NCBI RefSeq assembly: GCF_003149045.1
Contig: NZ_QGDU01000002.1
Span: forward strand, 83,347 to 147,346
Direction of reading: 5' to 3'
DNA length: 64,000 nucleotides
Source: Fibrobacter sp. UWR4
GTDB taxonomy: Bacteria; Fibrobacterota; Fibrobacteria; Fibrobacterales; Fibrobacteraceae
A program made the position numbers and the translations under genes. Position 1 is the first letter of the stretch, and each line of letters starts with the position of its first letter. The notes beneath the pieces were generated by a model, which saw only the letters and a program-made list of their open reading frames with translations, made no database searches and was not told the DNA's origin. Shown here in pieces: positions 1-11,084 of this stretch.

Positions 1-348
1 CGCGACTCCATCAGCAACGTCAACCAGATGTATTCCCTCTGGATTTACGAAGACATGTATCAGGACGTCTACTACGATCTTGAAGAACGTAGCAAGGAAG
101 TGCTCAACACCTACCTGATCAAGGATTACAGCCAGATGCCCAAGTACACCCTTATGGGCTCCCATGACCAGTTCCTGATGCCCCTCCTCAGCTGGGCAAC
201 CAACAAGGCCATCAACTTGATTTTCCTGGATGAAAACAAGCAGTGGAAGTGGGTGGGATTCCTTTCCGGCATTGCCATCATCATCAATGACAAGAACGAA
301 GTCCGCTACGCCCCCATCAAGGGAATGGAAAAGGGTTACGGAAGGTGA
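1..348 (+). CDS. C-terminal part of a possible histidine-type phosphatase (cut by window edge)
   Basis: The frame is open from base 1, so only the last 115 codons of a longer gene are present and the true start lies upstream. The segment G-S-H-D-Q-F-L-M-P-L-L-S, followed about 35 residues later by a strand-like stretch and a basic end, resembles the C-terminal catalytic part of clan-2 histidine phosphatases, where an HD dipeptide supplies the proton donor. That assignment rests on one motif and could be wrong; otherwise the product is unknown. A strong terminator follows at about 401-427, so it ends its own transcript before the GH74 gene. Confidence 0.5.
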   Translation, partial: RDSISNVNQMYSLWIYEDMYQDVYYDLEERSKEVLNTYLIKDYSQMPKYTLMGSHDQFLMPLLSWATNKAINLIFLDENKQWKWVGFLSGIAIIINDKNEVRYAPIKGMEKGYGR

Positions 349-400
349 TTTTCATCAAATTTTCTTAACATTCGTTGAGAAAACATAAACGTTTTATAGA

Positions 401-427
401 AGGATAACCTGTCTGGTTATCCTTTTT
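401..427 (+). terminator. Intrinsic terminator after the first (partial) gene
   Basis: A perfect 9-bp stem (401-409 with 415-423) has a 5-nt loop and is followed by a short T-run. Confidence 0.85.
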
Positions 428-444
428 CCGTTTTTTGGAGGTAC

Positions 445-467
445 TTTATAACTTGGATTGTTATAAA
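445..467. promoter_or_regulatory. Inverted repeat upstream of the GH74 gene, possible operator
   Basis: TTTATAAC and GTTATAAA form a perfect 8-bp inverted repeat with a 7-nt spacer, ending 22 nt before the GH74 start codon. The geometry suits a dimeric regulator. The arms are AT-rich and overlap any -10 region, so chance is possible. No matching regulator is visible in the window. Confidence 0.3.
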
Positions 468-489
468 TATTTGGTTAACAGAGAGGAAT

Positions 490-3093
490 ATGATGTTTGG
501 TAAAATTAAGACCATCGGTATTATGGCTGCCGTTATCGCCACCGGCGTAACCCAGTCCAATGCAGAAGCCTACGACTGGGGAAACGTCCGCTTTGATGGC
601 GGTGGTTTCATGAGCGCAATTTTGCCCAGCCCGTACCAAAAAGACTTGATTTATGCCCGCACAGACGTGGGCGGCATTTACCGTTGGGATGTGACCAAAT
701 CCACCTGGGTCCCCCTAATGGACTTCCTCAGCGAAAACGACAAAGGTCTCTACGGTACCGAGGCATTCGCCCTTGACCCCAATGATCCCGCACGTATTTA
801 CGTTCTTGGCGGCACAGGTTACTTCAGCAGAGGCCGCACAGCAGTGTTCAGCAGTAAGGACTACGGAGCCTCCTGGGATACAAGCTACGTAGAAATGCTG
901 GCCCACGGTAACGGCATGGGCCGCCAGACCGGCGAAAAGCTGGCAGTGGACCCCAATATGGGCAACATCGTCCTTTGCGGTAGCCGTACCAAGGGTCTTT
1001 TCAAGAGCGAAGACTACGGCAAAACCTGGAAGAACATTTACGAAGTGGCCCTCAGTTCCGCCACCGAATCTAGCCTCAACGGCGTTAACGGCATCGCTTT
1101 CGTCATGTTTGACGAATCCCAGGGCAAGCTTGCCGACGGTAGCACCGCAACCATCTACATCGGCATTTCCGACACCAAGGACAACCTGCAGGTTTCCAAG
1201 GATGGCGGCAAGACCTGGAAAGTCATCTCCGGAGGTCCTTCCAAGTATATGCCCCATCGCGCAAAGATTGTAGACGGCGACATGTTCATCACTTATGCCG
1301 ATGGTCCCGGTCCCCACACCATCAATAGTGGCGCCGTCATGAAGCTGAACCTCAAGACCGGCGAATGGACCGACATTACGCCTTACGATGACGAGGAAGA
1401 CGAAAACGGCAAGGTGCAGCACAAGAAGAACGAAAGTTCCTACGGCGGTATCGCTATCGACCCGGAAGACAAGAACCACATTGTCGTTTCTACTCTGGGT
1501 AAATATACCGGCCGTCATGTCACCATTGACGAAAAGGACAACTACGGCGACCGCATTTACGTCTCTACCGACGGTGGCAAGAACTGGACTCACGGCCAGC
1601 ATTATGGCGATATCCCCAACATCGACGCCAACGGTACCAACTGGATTCCGGGAAACGCCATCCACTGGGCAGGCTCCCTGGAATTCGATCCCTTCAATAA
1701 CAAAAAAGTCTGGGTCACCAGCGGCAACGGCATCTTCACTACGGACGACATTACCGCCAAGGTTCCCGTCTGGAAATTTGAATCCAAGGGCGTGGAAGAA
1801 ACCGTTCCCCTGGACATTGTAAGCATTCCTGGCGGCCCGCTGGTCACTGCAATTGGCGACTACGACGGCGGCGTCTACACCGACATTAACGCACCTGTAA
1901 AGCGCCACTTCCCCATCGTAGGCTCTACGGAAAGCATCGGCTACGCACCTCTAACCGGCTCCCTGGTCCGTACGGGCGTGATTACCAAGTATTACACCTA
2001 CGAGTCCAAGAACTACAAGAAGATGTACCGTTCCGACGACATGGGCGCCACCTGGGACGAACTCCCTCAGGACACCGTGGGAGAAATGGCAAACAAGATC
2101 AAGGGTTACCTGACCATGTCCGCAGACGGAAAGGTAATCATGCACCGTCCTGAACAATCTTCTGCACTCTATCGTTCTACCGACAACGGCAAGACCTGGA
2201 CCGAAGTGAAGGCCGGAGAAGGCACCGGAACCGCACGCCTTGCAGCAGACCCCGTAAACCCCGACAAGTTCTACATGATCGGCTCCCAGGGCCAGGTGGT
2301 CGTTTCCAACGATGGCGGAAAGACCTTCGAAAAGATAGGCACCCTCAACACCAACGAAAACTTCAACGGCGAAGGCAATCCCATCCGTACCGTTCCCGGT
2401 CGTGAAGGCCATATCTGGGTTGCCCGTGACCAGAACCAGCTTTGGCAGGCAGATGGCTATACCCATTACGGTCTGAGCTACTCCGAAGACGGAGGCAAGA
2501 CCTGGAATGATTGCGAAACCGTCGGTGCTGCCGTTGCTGTGGGTATCGGTAAAGCCAAGGAAGGCGCCGATTACGAAACCATCTTTATCTGGGGCGGCAC
2601 CAAGGAATACGTCGGTGAAGGCCAGTGGGGCCAGAAGGAATACAAGTATTCCGACGTCGGAATCTACCGCAGTACCGACAAGTGCAAGACCTTTGAACGA
2701 ATCAACGATGACAAGCACCAGTACGGCGGTCCGGGTAACGGAAAGTTCGTCCAGGGCGACATGAACAACTTCGGCGTCGTGTACATGAGTACCGTCGGCC
2801 GCGGCTTGATTGTAGGCGCACCGGAAGGAACTGAATTCGTCCTGAACAACCCCAGAGTCATCAACATCAGCCGTTCCGCAAGCATGATCCAGCAAGGCCG
2901 TAGCCTGCAGATCAGTGCGCCCGCCGGTGGCAAGGTCATGATTTACTCCGCAAACGGAAAGCTTGCAATGAGTCAAATCGTCGGCGTCAACGCAAGCGTC
3001 GACCTGAACAAGCTTCCGGTTGGCAAGTACATCGTCCGTCTCGTTTCCACCAACGGTTCCAAGCTCACCACTCAGAACATCTTGGTGAAATAA
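490..3093 (+). CDS. Secreted GH74-type xyloglucanase with C-terminal sorting-like module
   Basis: The 867-residue product begins with a signal peptide cut near residue 25. The mature N-terminus carries the GH74 signature (W-G-N-V-x-F-D-G-G-G-F, then Y-A-R-T-D-V-G-G-I-Y-R-W at about residues 55-66). GH74 enzymes are two seven-bladed propellers cleaving xyloglucan with two aspartates; candidates are Asp59 and the GDYDGG segment at about 457-461. Several BNR/Asp-box repeats (S-x-D-G-G-K-T-W) mark the blades. The last 75 or so residues form a separate beta-rich module ending in G-K-Y-I-V-R-L and a lysine. ATG 490 or 493 both follow GAGAGG. It is monocistronic, with terminators on both sides. Confidence 0.93.
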   Translation: MMFGKIKTIGIMAAVIATGVTQSNAEAYDWGNVRFDGGGFMSAILPSPYQKDLIYARTDVGGIYRWDVTKSTWVPLMDFLSENDKGLYGTEAFALDPNDPARIYVLGGTGYFSRGRTAVFSSKDYGASWDTSYVEMLAHGNGMGRQTGEKLAVDPNMGNIVLCGSRTKGLFKSEDYGKTWKNIYEVALSSATESSLNGVNGIAFVMFDESQGKLADGSTATIYIGISDTKDNLQVSKDGGKTWKVISGGPSKYMPHRAKIVDGDMFITYADGPGPHTINSGAVMKLNLKTGEWTDITPYDDEEDENGKVQHKKNESSYGGIAIDPEDKNHIVVSTLGKYTGRHVTIDEKDNYGDRIYVSTDGGKNWTHGQHYGDIPNIDANGTNWIPGNAIHWAGSLEFDPFNNKKVWVTSGNGIFTTDDITAKVPVWKFESKGVEETVPLDIVSIPGGPLVTAIGDYDGGVYTDINAPVKRHFPIVGSTESIGYAPLTGSLVRTGVITKYYTYESKNYKKMYRSDDMGATWDELPQDTVGEMANKIKGYLTMSADGKVIMHRPEQSSALYRSTDNGKTWTEVKAGEGTGTARLAADPVNPDKFYMIGSQGQVVVSNDGGKTFEKIGTLNTNENFNGEGNPIRTVPGREGHIWVARDQNQLWQADGYTHYGLSYSEDGGKTWNDCETVGAAVAVGIGKAKEGADYETIFIWGGTKEYVGEGQWGQKEYKYSDVGIYRSTDKCKTFERINDDKHQYGGPGNGKFVQGDMNNFGVVYMSTVGRGLIVGAPEGTEFVLNNPRVINISRSASMIQQGRSLQISAPAGGKVMIYSANGKLAMSQIVGVNASVDLNKLPVGKYIVRLVSTNGSKLTTQNILVK

Positions 3094-3143
3094 TCTAGAA
3101 GCCAAGCCGACAAAAGTCGGCATCCTCTAAAGATCATTATAAA

Positions 3144-3178
3144 AACAGCCTCGGATTTTACTCCGGGGCTGTTCTTGT
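3144..3178. terminator. Bidirectional terminator between the GH74 gene and clpB
   Basis: An ACAGCC...GGCTGT stem of about 11 bp (3144-3173) has a T-rich tail on the plus strand and a T-run on the minus strand. It can serve the converging GH74 and clpB genes. Confidence 0.7.
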
Positions 3179-3238
3179 TTCTGACGATTGTCCGAATTTG
3201 AGGGTTAGGAGGAACTTTTTGCAACGTTCCGCAACGCA

Positions 3239-5734
3239 TCACTTCACGGTAAAGGCACCACCTTCGTAGTCGATCACAGCAGGCTTTGCCGCAGACACCG
3301 CACCACTCAAAATGGCGTGGCTCAGCACACGTTCCACGTTACGTTCCAAGAAACGCTGAATAGGACGGGCACCGAATTCCGGCTGGTAGGAGCCTTCAGC
3401 GATAGCGTCGAGAGCGGCGTCGGACAAGGAAAGTTCCAAGCCCTGACGAGCAGCACGCTTTGCAAGGCCCGCAAACTTCAGCTTTACGATGTCTCGGATC
3501 TGAGGCTTGGTGAGGCTCTGGAATACCAGTGTTTCATCCAGACGGTTCAGGAATTCCGGACGGAAGAATCCGCGCAGGTCCCCCTCTTGAAGATTAGAAG
3601 TCATCAAGATCAGGGTGTTCTTGAAATTCACCGTGCGGCCCTTGCCATCGGTCAAACGGCCGTCGTCAAGAACCTGGAGCAAGGTGTTGAACACATCGGG
3701 ATGAGCCTTTTCGATTTCATCCAGCAAGATGACGCAATAAGGCTTGGTGCGAACGGCTTCCGTCAGCTGGCCGCCTTCTTCGTAACCCACGTATCCCGGA
3801 GGCGCACCAATCAAACGGCTAACCGCATGCTTTTCCATGTATTCGCTCATATCGATACGGACCAGCGCATTTTCGCTATCGAAAAGTTCCACCGCCAAGG
3901 CCTTGGCCAGCTCCGTCTTGCCCACGCCTGTAGGGCCCAGGAACAGGAAACTTCCGATGGGAGCGTTTTCACGGCTCAAACCACTACGGTTACGGAGGAT
4001 TGCTTCGGAAACAGCTTCCACAGCATCGTCCTGACCAATAACGCGAGCGTGCAGGCGTTCATCCAAATGCAGGAGCTTCGCCTTTTCCCCTTCGCAAAGT
4101 TTCGTCACCGGGACGCCGGTCCAACGGCTTACCACCATGGCGATGGTATCCTCGGTCACTTCCTCGCTCAGGTCATCTGCACCTGAGGAAGCTGCAACTG
4201 CCGCAGTCTTCTCGGCGATTTCCTTTTCAAGATTCACGATCTTGTTGTACTTCAATTCTGCAGCACGGTTCAAGTCGTAACGGGCTTCTGCCTGTTCCAT
4301 TTCCGTCTTGGCATCTGCCAGAGATTTCTTCAAGTCGCGGATTTCAGCAAAGGCGGCACGACGATCCTGCCAGCGTTCCTGCATAGCCTTCACGGCGGCT
4401 GCAGTCAGCGCAAGTTCCTCACGCAACGCGGTCAAACGTTTAACAGAACTTTCATCCGTTTCCTTTGCCAGAGCCTGCTCCTCGATCTTCATCTGCAGTT
4501 CCTTACGCTGCAAGGTATCCAGAGCTTCCGGCACCGTATCCATCTGGGTCTTCACAAGGCTTGCGGCCTCGTCAATCAAGTCGATAGCCTTATCCGGAAG
4601 GAATCGGTCACTGATGTAGCGGTTGGAAAGTTTCACTGCGGCCACCAAGGCATTGTCATGCAAGCGCACGCCGTGGTGAGCGTCAAAACCGTCCTTAATG
4701 CCACGGAGAATGGAGATTGCCTCTTCTTCGGTAGGTTCCTCCACCTGCACCGGCTGGAAACGACGTTCCAATGCGGAATCCTTTTCGATGTACTTACGGT
4801 ATTCCTGGGTGGTGGTTGCGCCAATGCAGTGCAGTTCACCACGGGCCAGTTTCGGTTTCAGCATATTGCCCAAGTCCATGGAACCTTCGGTCTTGCCGGC
4901 ACCCACGATGGTGTGGATTTCATCAATGAACAGAAGAGTATTTCCGTCTTCTTCAAGGGCGTCCAACACAGACTTCAGACGTTCCTCAAAGTCGCCGCGG
5001 TACTTTGCACCAGCCATCATGGCGGACAAATCCAAAGCGAACAATTTCTTGCCCTTCAAAGCGTCAGGCACATCGCCGCGATAAATTCGCTCGGCGAGCC
5101 CTTCGACGATAGCGGTCTTACCCACGCCAGGTTCACCAACGAGGCAGGGGTTGTTTTTCGTCTTTCGGCTAAGGATCAAGATTACACGACGGATTTCCTC
5201 TTCACGGCCAATCACAGGAGCAAGCTTGCCATCGGCAGCCATTTCCACCAGTTCACGGCCATACAATTTCAGCGGGGACTGTTCTTCCGCATTGGCGGCA
5301 CCAGCGAAAGGATCGGAGAGCCAAGTCTCCACCACTTCCACAGAACCCAGGGCGTCCTCGAACACCTTGGCAATACCGCGGTCCCCAGCGAACTTCATCA
5401 AGGCCACCAGCAAGTCACCGGGGGTCACCATACGGTTCACCTGACGGGCAGACTGCACGGCGGCACGCAAGACACGGTTCAAGTCGTTATCCGGAGCCAC
5501 ATCGGGATTGGCGCCCTCTGTACGGGGCACCTTCTGCACGAAAGGCTCCAGGCGACCACGCAATTCATTTCCCTTCACACCCTTACTCTTGTACAGCTTT
5601 TTCAGGGTTGCGTCAGGGCCTTCCACAAGACCCACGGCCAAATGGGCACATCCCAAGTAGGAGTGGGAATTACGGTCCATCAAACTCTGGGCCTTAGCCA
5701 ATACCTTTTCTGCATCATTATTAAAATCAGACAT
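3239..5734 (-). CDS. clpB: ClpB-type AAA+ disaggregase
   Basis: 831 residues. ClpB/Hsp104 hexamers extract polypeptides from aggregates together with DnaK. Order: Clp N-terminal repeat domain (1-150), first AAA+ domain with Walker A G-E-P-G-V-G-K-T and D-E-I-H, a coiled-coil middle domain (about 405-525) diagnostic of ClpB, and a second AAA+ domain with G-P-T-G-V-G-K-T and the F-R-P-E-F-L-N-R sensor region. The ATG at 5734 follows AGAGG at good spacing; an upstream in-frame TTG at 5740 overlaps that site and is less likely. Between T-S-N-L and F-R-P-E-F the protein is about 20 residues shorter than E. coli ClpB. No CIRCE operator was seen upstream. Confidence 0.95.
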   Translation of the reverse strand: MSDFNNDAEKVLAKAQSLMDRNSHSYLGCAHLAVGLVEGPDATLKKLYKSKGVKGNELRGRLEPFVQKVPRTEGANPDVAPDNDLNRVLRAAVQSARQVNRMVTPGDLLVALMKFAGDRGIAKVFEDALGSVEVVETWLSDPFAGAANAEEQSPLKLYGRELVEMAADGKLAPVIGREEEIRRVILILSRKTKNNPCLVGEPGVGKTAIVEGLAERIYRGDVPDALKGKKLFALDLSAMMAGAKYRGDFEERLKSVLDALEEDGNTLLFIDEIHTIVGAGKTEGSMDLGNMLKPKLARGELHCIGATTTQEYRKYIEKDSALERRFQPVQVEEPTEEEAISILRGIKDGFDAHHGVRLHDNALVAAVKLSNRYISDRFLPDKAIDLIDEAASLVKTQMDTVPEALDTLQRKELQMKIEEQALAKETDESSVKRLTALREELALTAAAVKAMQERWQDRRAAFAEIRDLKKSLADAKTEMEQAEARYDLNRAAELKYNKIVNLEKEIAEKTAAVAASSGADDLSEEVTEDTIAMVVSRWTGVPVTKLCEGEKAKLLHLDERLHARVIGQDDAVEAVSEAILRNRSGLSRENAPIGSFLFLGPTGVGKTELAKALAVELFDSENALVRIDMSEYMEKHAVSRLIGAPPGYVGYEEGGQLTEAVRTKPYCVILLDEIEKAHPDVFNTLLQVLDDGRLTDGKGRTVNFKNTLILMTSNLQEGDLRGFFRPEFLNRLDETLVFQSLTKPQIRDIVKLKFAGLAKRAARQGLELSLSDAALDAIAEGSYQPEFGARPIQRFLERNVERVLSHAILSGAVSAAKPAVIDYEGGAFTVK

Positions 5735-6040
5735 TTTCAACCTCTTTGGCGCTAGGCGCCCTTTTATCTCGCTCTCCTATATGCAAACCCCGTGCCAACC
5801 ATGCTTTTTATCGAAAAAACAGCCCGTTTTGTTAAAACCAGCGTTTTTGGGGCGGATTTCAGCATTTTATCGATGAAAATTGAATCGTTCCGCATTTCAA
5901 AACGATCCATTTTCAGCCTCATTTTGAGACATCTAACCGAGGCACAAGTGTGGCGAAGCGCTTTAGGTGTTGTAAAACCGTACAACACTATGTTGTGTCG
6001 GAGTATTCCACTTTGGATATAACAAATCTATCTTATGGAT

Positions 6041-6104
6041 ACAAAACCAAACATCCCATACACCAAATAATGACGCTCCTTGGGGGGCGTCATTATTTTT
6101 TGCA
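6041..6104 (+). ncRNA. Possible short RNA ending in a strong terminator
   Basis: TATCTT at 6029-6034, with a weak TTCCAC box 17 nt upstream, could start a transcript near 6041. It would end about 60 nt later at the 6066-6104 hairpin. No known family is recognised. The -35 box is poor, so this is only a candidate. Confidence 0.25.
6066..6104 (+). terminator. Terminator-like hairpin with no obvious parent gene
   Basis: A stem of about 12 bp (AATAATGACG...CGTCATTATT) is followed by a T6 run. No recognised gene precedes it on the plus strand, which hints at a small RNA. Confidence 0.65.
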
Positions 6105-6151
6105 TCATAAGCACTTTTTTTAACTTTTTTCACTTTTTTCGCCAAACACCC

Positions 6152-6180
6152 TTTACAAGACCAAAGGTTTAATCTATCTT
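6152..6180 (+). promoter_or_regulatory. Promoter of tRNA-Leu
   Basis: TTTACA (6152-6157), a 17-nt spacer and TATCTT (6175-6180), placing the start about 20 nt before the mature tRNA. Confidence 0.7.
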
Positions 6181-6204
6181 TGTGCTCGTTCCGATAAGGA
6201 CCAA

Positions 6205-6288
6205 GCGGTCGTGGTGGAATTGGTAGACACGCTAGCTTGAGGTGCTAGTGGGAGCGATCCCATGACAGTTCAAGTCTGTCCGACCGCA
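6205..6288 (+). tRNA. tRNA-Leu (anticodon GAG)
   Basis: The acceptor arms GCGGTCG and CGACCGC pair perfectly. The anticodon stem CTAGC/GCTAG encloses loop TTGAGGT with anticodon GAG. A long variable arm (TGGGA/TCCCA) gives the class II shape of tRNA-Leu. The T-stem is GACAG/CTGTC. The 3' CCA is not encoded. A terminator follows four bases later. Confidence 0.97.
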
Positions 6289-6291
6289 GTA

Positions 6292-6326
6292 GAAAAGGCT
6301 CAGTGAAAACTGAGCCTTTTCTTTTT
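6292..6326 (+). terminator. Terminator of tRNA-Leu
   Basis: A perfect 12-bp stem (6292-6303 with 6310-6321) with a 6-nt loop, followed by T5. Confidence 0.92.
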
Positions 6327-6371
6327 GTATTCCAAGACGAACTCCGCCTGCTTCAGCAATTGAAGTTTCTC

Positions 6372-6406
6372 AAAAAAGATAACCTCCCGACGTTTCCATC
6401 GGGAGG
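6372..6406 (-). terminator. Terminator of the GH43 gene
   Basis: On the minus strand, CCTCCCGA/TCGGGAGG forms an 8-bp stem followed by TTATC and a T6 run. Confidence 0.85.
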
Positions 6407-6452
6407 CACTTTGCTTCATCTCAGGGCTAAGCCCCAAACGTTTGGTTGGAAA

Positions 6453-8711
6453 TTACTTTGCAGAATTCACCATCATCTTCTTGGCACCACCTACCTGCAC
6501 GAGCATGTACACGCCCTTGGCAAAGCCGGCTTCGTTCAGAGCCTTAACGGTATTCTTGCCGAAGATATCCACCTGACCCAGCTTCTTGCCGCGTAGGTCG
6601 AAGACGTTGAATACATTCTTGCCTTCCATCTGAAGATTCATCTTCTGGGCAATCGCATCCGTACCAAGCGGATTCTTGTCAGGAGCATTTTCGCCAGATT
6701 CGAAGTTGACGTAGTCAATATCGAACCAGTCTGCAGTTGCGGTAAAGCGAAGAATGTGTTCACCCTTGGTCAGGTTCACGTTGGCGCTCACCTTGGCATA
6801 ATCGTCAAAGTTCTGCTCTTCACCTTCTTCCTTCTTTGCTGCAGGAACCTTAACGTCCTCGGTGATGTCCTTGCCATCCATAGAAAGCTTGAAGGAGGAA
6901 CCACCATCAGAAGCGACTGCGGCATACATGGTATAAGTTCCCGTTTCAGCCACATTCACCGTGTATTCCAGCCATTCATCCTTCTGGATGTAGCCCACCA
7001 CAATGCGGTCACCAGACTTCTTGTAGAGATCTACAGAAGGAGCGTCATCCTTGCGGTAATCGCTATTGCCGTGATTTTCAGAATCGTTATCCTGGAAGGA
7101 CTTGAGATCGCCACCGCGGCCGACGCCCGGAACGTCAAAATCTTCCATCTGGATTACGCCCGGAATTGCCCACGGGGTATTGGTTGCGTTATAGGCCTTC
7201 TGCGGTTCCGGAGGAGTGGTACCGCTACCCTGGAAGCCCCAGGCCTTGATAGCCATGGTAGAGTCCTGTGAACCCTTGAACACCATGAACACATAATCCA
7301 CAATACCCTTAAGGCCTTCCATATCGCAGGAGGTTTCAGCAAAGGTGCTCTTGGAACCAGTATTCTTGAGAGCGCAAGTACCAGCCAGGGCACCAGTCGG
7401 AGAACCGGTATGGATTTCAATCTTGTTGCCATCAGCAATGCTTGCAGCTTCCACAGTGAAACCTGTTGCAGCAGTACCGAAGTCCACGCCAGAAACGCGA
7501 ATCCAGGATTCCTTGGTAGAAAGAGGAAGCAGGTAAGATTCTGCAACTCTGCCCGGAGCCCAATTGGAACGGCTACGGATACCCTTCTGCTTGGAACTGG
7601 TGAGAGCCGGATACCAATCATACGGATCAAAGTTTTCAATCTGATCCGGGCCTTCCTTGGTGAAGGTCAAGGATTTCATGGTACCATCAGCATTGTAGTA
7701 AAATTCATCCACGCTGACGCTACGGTGATATGCTGCATTCGGATTAGCCTTGCCATCTTCTGCAGGAATCTTTTCCAAGCCATCATAGCCATTGGCAATA
7801 CGACGATCATGGTAAGCAACGTACCAGTGGCCCTTGAATTCAGCAATGCCATGATGGTTGTTGTTGTTTGCGTTAATATTCTGGCCATCAATATTCGGGT
7901 TACCCATGAAGATACCCTTATAGGTATAGGGACCCATAGGGCTTGTAGCCATACCATAAGCAATACGCAAGTCTGCAGTACTGTAAGACAGGTAATAGTT
8001 ACCCTTGTACTTGTGGATATAGGAAGCTTCCATAGCCTTGGGGCCACCAATCTTCAGATGGGTCTTAGAGCTTGTATCAAAGCCCTTCATATCCTTGCTC
8101 AACTTGTAGATATTGAAAATATCGTTATTGTCGTTGTTTGCAGGACGCTGATCGCTGCTACCGCCACCGAAGGTAAAGTAGCCCTGTCCATCGTCATCAA
8201 AGAAGATTGCCGGGTCAAAGCACCAACCGATATTGTCGCAGTTATCAATACCGCCACCCCAGTTGTTGATCAGCTTCTTTCCACCAGAAACCGGGTTGGT
8301 CCAGGGACCGGCAATGCTGTCGGCACCAATAAGACCGATACCGCCGCCACCACCATCAGGGAACACGATATAGAGTCGACCATCGTTAGGATTCTTGGCA
8401 ATACCGGATGCCCAGATATCGCCAATACCATCTACCTTGCGGGCGTCGTAAATGATACCGAAGTCGGTCCAGTTCTGCATATCCCTGGTACGGAAACCAT
8501 AGAGAGCCTTAATCTGGTAACCATCGGAATTATAGGGAGCCGGGTCATCCGAGTCCGTAATCACATAGAAATAATCATCATCGGCAGCCGCACCCGGGTC
8601 AGCCAGATAATGGTAAGTAGAAATAGGATTGTAAGCAAAAGCAGGCGGAGCAATGACACCAAACCCACAAATAGCGGCCAAAGCCAACTTTTTTGCCTTA
8701 GAAATCTTCAT
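6453..8711 (-). CDS. Secreted GH43-type arabinan/xylan-active enzyme with CBM6-like modules
   Basis: 752 residues from ATG 8711, which follows AAAGGAG; a longer frame to 8834 adds 41 non-signal residues and is rejected. A signal peptide ends at about residue 25. The GH43 five-blade propeller spans about 26-390, with candidate catalytic residues Asp in Y-L-A-D-P, Asp in W-C-F-D-P-A and Glu in M-E-A-S-Y. GH43 enzymes act on alpha-arabinofuranosyl or beta-xylosyl linkages; the exact substrate cannot be read. Two beta-sandwich modules follow: one with W-I-R-V-S-G-V-D-F-G and one starting V-I-Q-M-E-D-F-D and ending W-F-D-I-D-Y-V-N-F, both CBM6-like. A sorting-like C-terminal module ends the protein. 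Confidence 0.88.
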   Translation of the reverse strand: MKISKAKKLALAAICGFGVIAPPAFAYNPISTYHYLADPGAAADDDYFYVITDSDDPAPYNSDGYQIKALYGFRTRDMQNWTDFGIIYDARKVDGIGDIWASGIAKNPNDGRLYIVFPDGGGGGIGLIGADSIAGPWTNPVSGGKKLINNWGGGIDNCDNIGWCFDPAIFFDDDGQGYFTFGGGSSDQRPANNDNNDIFNIYKLSKDMKGFDTSSKTHLKIGGPKAMEASYIHKYKGNYYLSYSTADLRIAYGMATSPMGPYTYKGIFMGNPNIDGQNINANNNNHHGIAEFKGHWYVAYHDRRIANGYDGLEKIPAEDGKANPNAAYHRSVSVDEFYYNADGTMKSLTFTKEGPDQIENFDPYDWYPALTSSKQKGIRSRSNWAPGRVAESYLLPLSTKESWIRVSGVDFGTAATGFTVEAASIADGNKIEIHTGSPTGALAGTCALKNTGSKSTFAETSCDMEGLKGIVDYVFMVFKGSQDSTMAIKAWGFQGSGTTPPEPQKAYNATNTPWAIPGVIQMEDFDVPGVGRGGDLKSFQDNDSENHGNSDYRKDDAPSVDLYKKSGDRIVVGYIQKDEWLEYTVNVAETGTYTMYAAVASDGGSSFKLSMDGKDITEDVKVPAAKKEEGEEQNFDDYAKVSANVNLTKGEHILRFTATADWFDIDYVNFESGENAPDKNPLGTDAIAQKMNLQMEGKNVFNVFDLRGKKLGQVDIFGKNTVKALNEAGFAKGVYMLVQVGGAKKMMVNSAK

Positions 8712-8842
8712 ATGAACTCCTTTTTGCCCAAAAGGCACATTTTCACACTTATAAATTACCCTATAATACAGAAAAGCGAATACTCCAAGTTGGACATCCC
8801 GTGGACAAATTGACAATGAAACAGACCTGTTCATCTCGTAAA

Positions 8843-8874
8843 AAAAGAAGATCCCAAATACGGAATCTTCTTTT
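8843..8874 (-). terminator. Terminator of the small outer-membrane protein gene
   Basis: On the minus strand, AAAAGAAGAT and ATCTTCTTTT pair and are followed by a T-run. It lies 44 bp beyond the stop codon at 8918. Confidence 0.75.
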
Positions 8875-8917
8875 CATAGAGAGGAAATATCGCGATTTTA
8901 CGCAAATTCTAAAGGTT

Positions 8918-9691
8918 TTAGAATTTATAGGAAATTCCTACTCCAGCCTTGTAATCGGGTTCATAAAAATCATACCCATTCCACTGGGTCTGAATTGCCG
9001 CAAATACATCCAAAGAGAAATTAGGCGTAAGATTGATGTACGAGCCCACAGTAGCCATACTAACAAAATGCCCTGTATGAGAGCGTGTATAATTACCATC
9101 TTTCCCCGTATATGTCCCTAATTCCATAGCGAAATCAATTCCTACATAAGGCACAAACATTTCGTTTACCAGAAAATCAGCCTCAGCAGCGGCATTTAAA
9201 TGCCAAGGAGGAGTAACATCGTCATTTCCATATGTTTCAAGAGCAAAACCCAATTCAGATCCGAAATTTATCATCCCAAATTTTTGGGAATATTGGGCAC
9301 CAAAATGGAACCGAAAAGCCTCATCATAGCCTACAACGGTTTCATTTCCCACAGGGAACGTTACATCCAGAAAACCATTGAAATTGGGCAAAAATTGATA
9401 TCTGGCCATCACCGTAAGGTCTCCCACCCCATCCGCGAAACTATGAAAATTGCCCTCACTATCAAATTCGTAAGGAAGATACGGAAGATAGAGAGCCAAT
9501 TCCAGATTATTCACCACCGTATAGCGGACACCAGCAGCAACCAATCCATAACCGCCAACATCGTCTAACCATGTGTTGGAATAAACAATTTTAGCTTCGC
9601 CCTTACCTGCTTCCTGAACAGGGAAAAGATCCCAGGAAGCAAAAGATGCGGAAACAGCACAAACAGCGGCCAAAGCAGCTTTTTTAATCAT
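8918..9691 (-). CDS. Small outer-membrane beta-barrel-like protein of unknown function
   Basis: 257 residues with a clear signal peptide (cleavage near residue 18). The rest alternates hydrophobic and polar residues in strand-like stretches rich in Tyr and Gly (G-V-R-Y-T-V-V-N-N-L-E-L-A-L-Y-L-P-Y-L-P-Y) and ends in a terminal aromatic (I-S-Y-K-F), as outer-membrane barrels do. The length suggests 8-10 strands. No family motif is certain. AGGTTAGGAT precedes ATG. It has its own terminator and sits back to back with tgt. Confidence 0.6.
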   Translation of the reverse strand: MIKKAALAAVCAVSASFASWDLFPVQEAGKGEAKIVYSNTWLDDVGGYGLVAAGVRYTVVNNLELALYLPYLPYEFDSEGNFHSFADGVGDLTVMARYQFLPNFNGFLDVTFPVGNETVVGYDEAFRFHFGAQYSQKFGMINFGSELGFALETYGNDDVTPPWHLNAAAEADFLVNEMFVPYVGIDFAMELGTYTGKDGNYTRSHTGHFVSMATVGSYINLTPNFSLDVFAAIQTQWNGYDFYEPDYKAGVGISYKF

Positions 9692-9806
9692 ATCCTAACC
9701 TCCAAAGTGTTAATTCGTGGACTAGTCGTCCAACCGTTTGCGGAGCGCAATATACAAAACACGAAAATAAAAAACTAGCAACACAGGACTTTTGCTATCT
9801 TTGTAA

Positions 9807-10946
<1,140 letters not shown>

Positions 10947-10986
10947 AATCACAAGCTTATTTAGCCAGTTTTTCTAGAACAACTTA

Positions 10987-11019
10987 AAGGAACCACTATT
11001 TAAAGTGGTTCCTTTTTTT
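10987..11019 (+). terminator. Terminator of tgt
   Basis: An 11-bp stem AAGGAACCACT/AGTGGTTCCTT with a 6-nt loop and a T7 tail. Confidence 0.93.
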
Positions 11020-11084
11020 CTATATTGCCCCGCGAAAAACTAATCATTCACCGGCAAATTTTTGCCGACGGACACTGGTAAACT

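Larger units (their letters stand above)
5741..6204. other. Gene-poor 464-bp spacer between clpB and tRNA-Leu
   Basis: No convincing protein gene. Short overlapping frames on both strands lack ribosome binding sites. The sequence GTGTTGT (5967-5973) can pair with ACAACAC (5982-5988), and ACAACA (5982-5987) can instead pair with TGTTGT (5991-5996), so two mutually exclusive hairpins exist. A terminator-like hairpin lies at 6066-6104 and the tRNA-Leu promoter at 6152-6180. Confidence 0.5.

Noticed and set aside
5792..6022. Short frames on both strands in the clpB-tRNA spacer
   Set aside because: They overlap each other, lack ribosome binding sites and have no protein-like composition.
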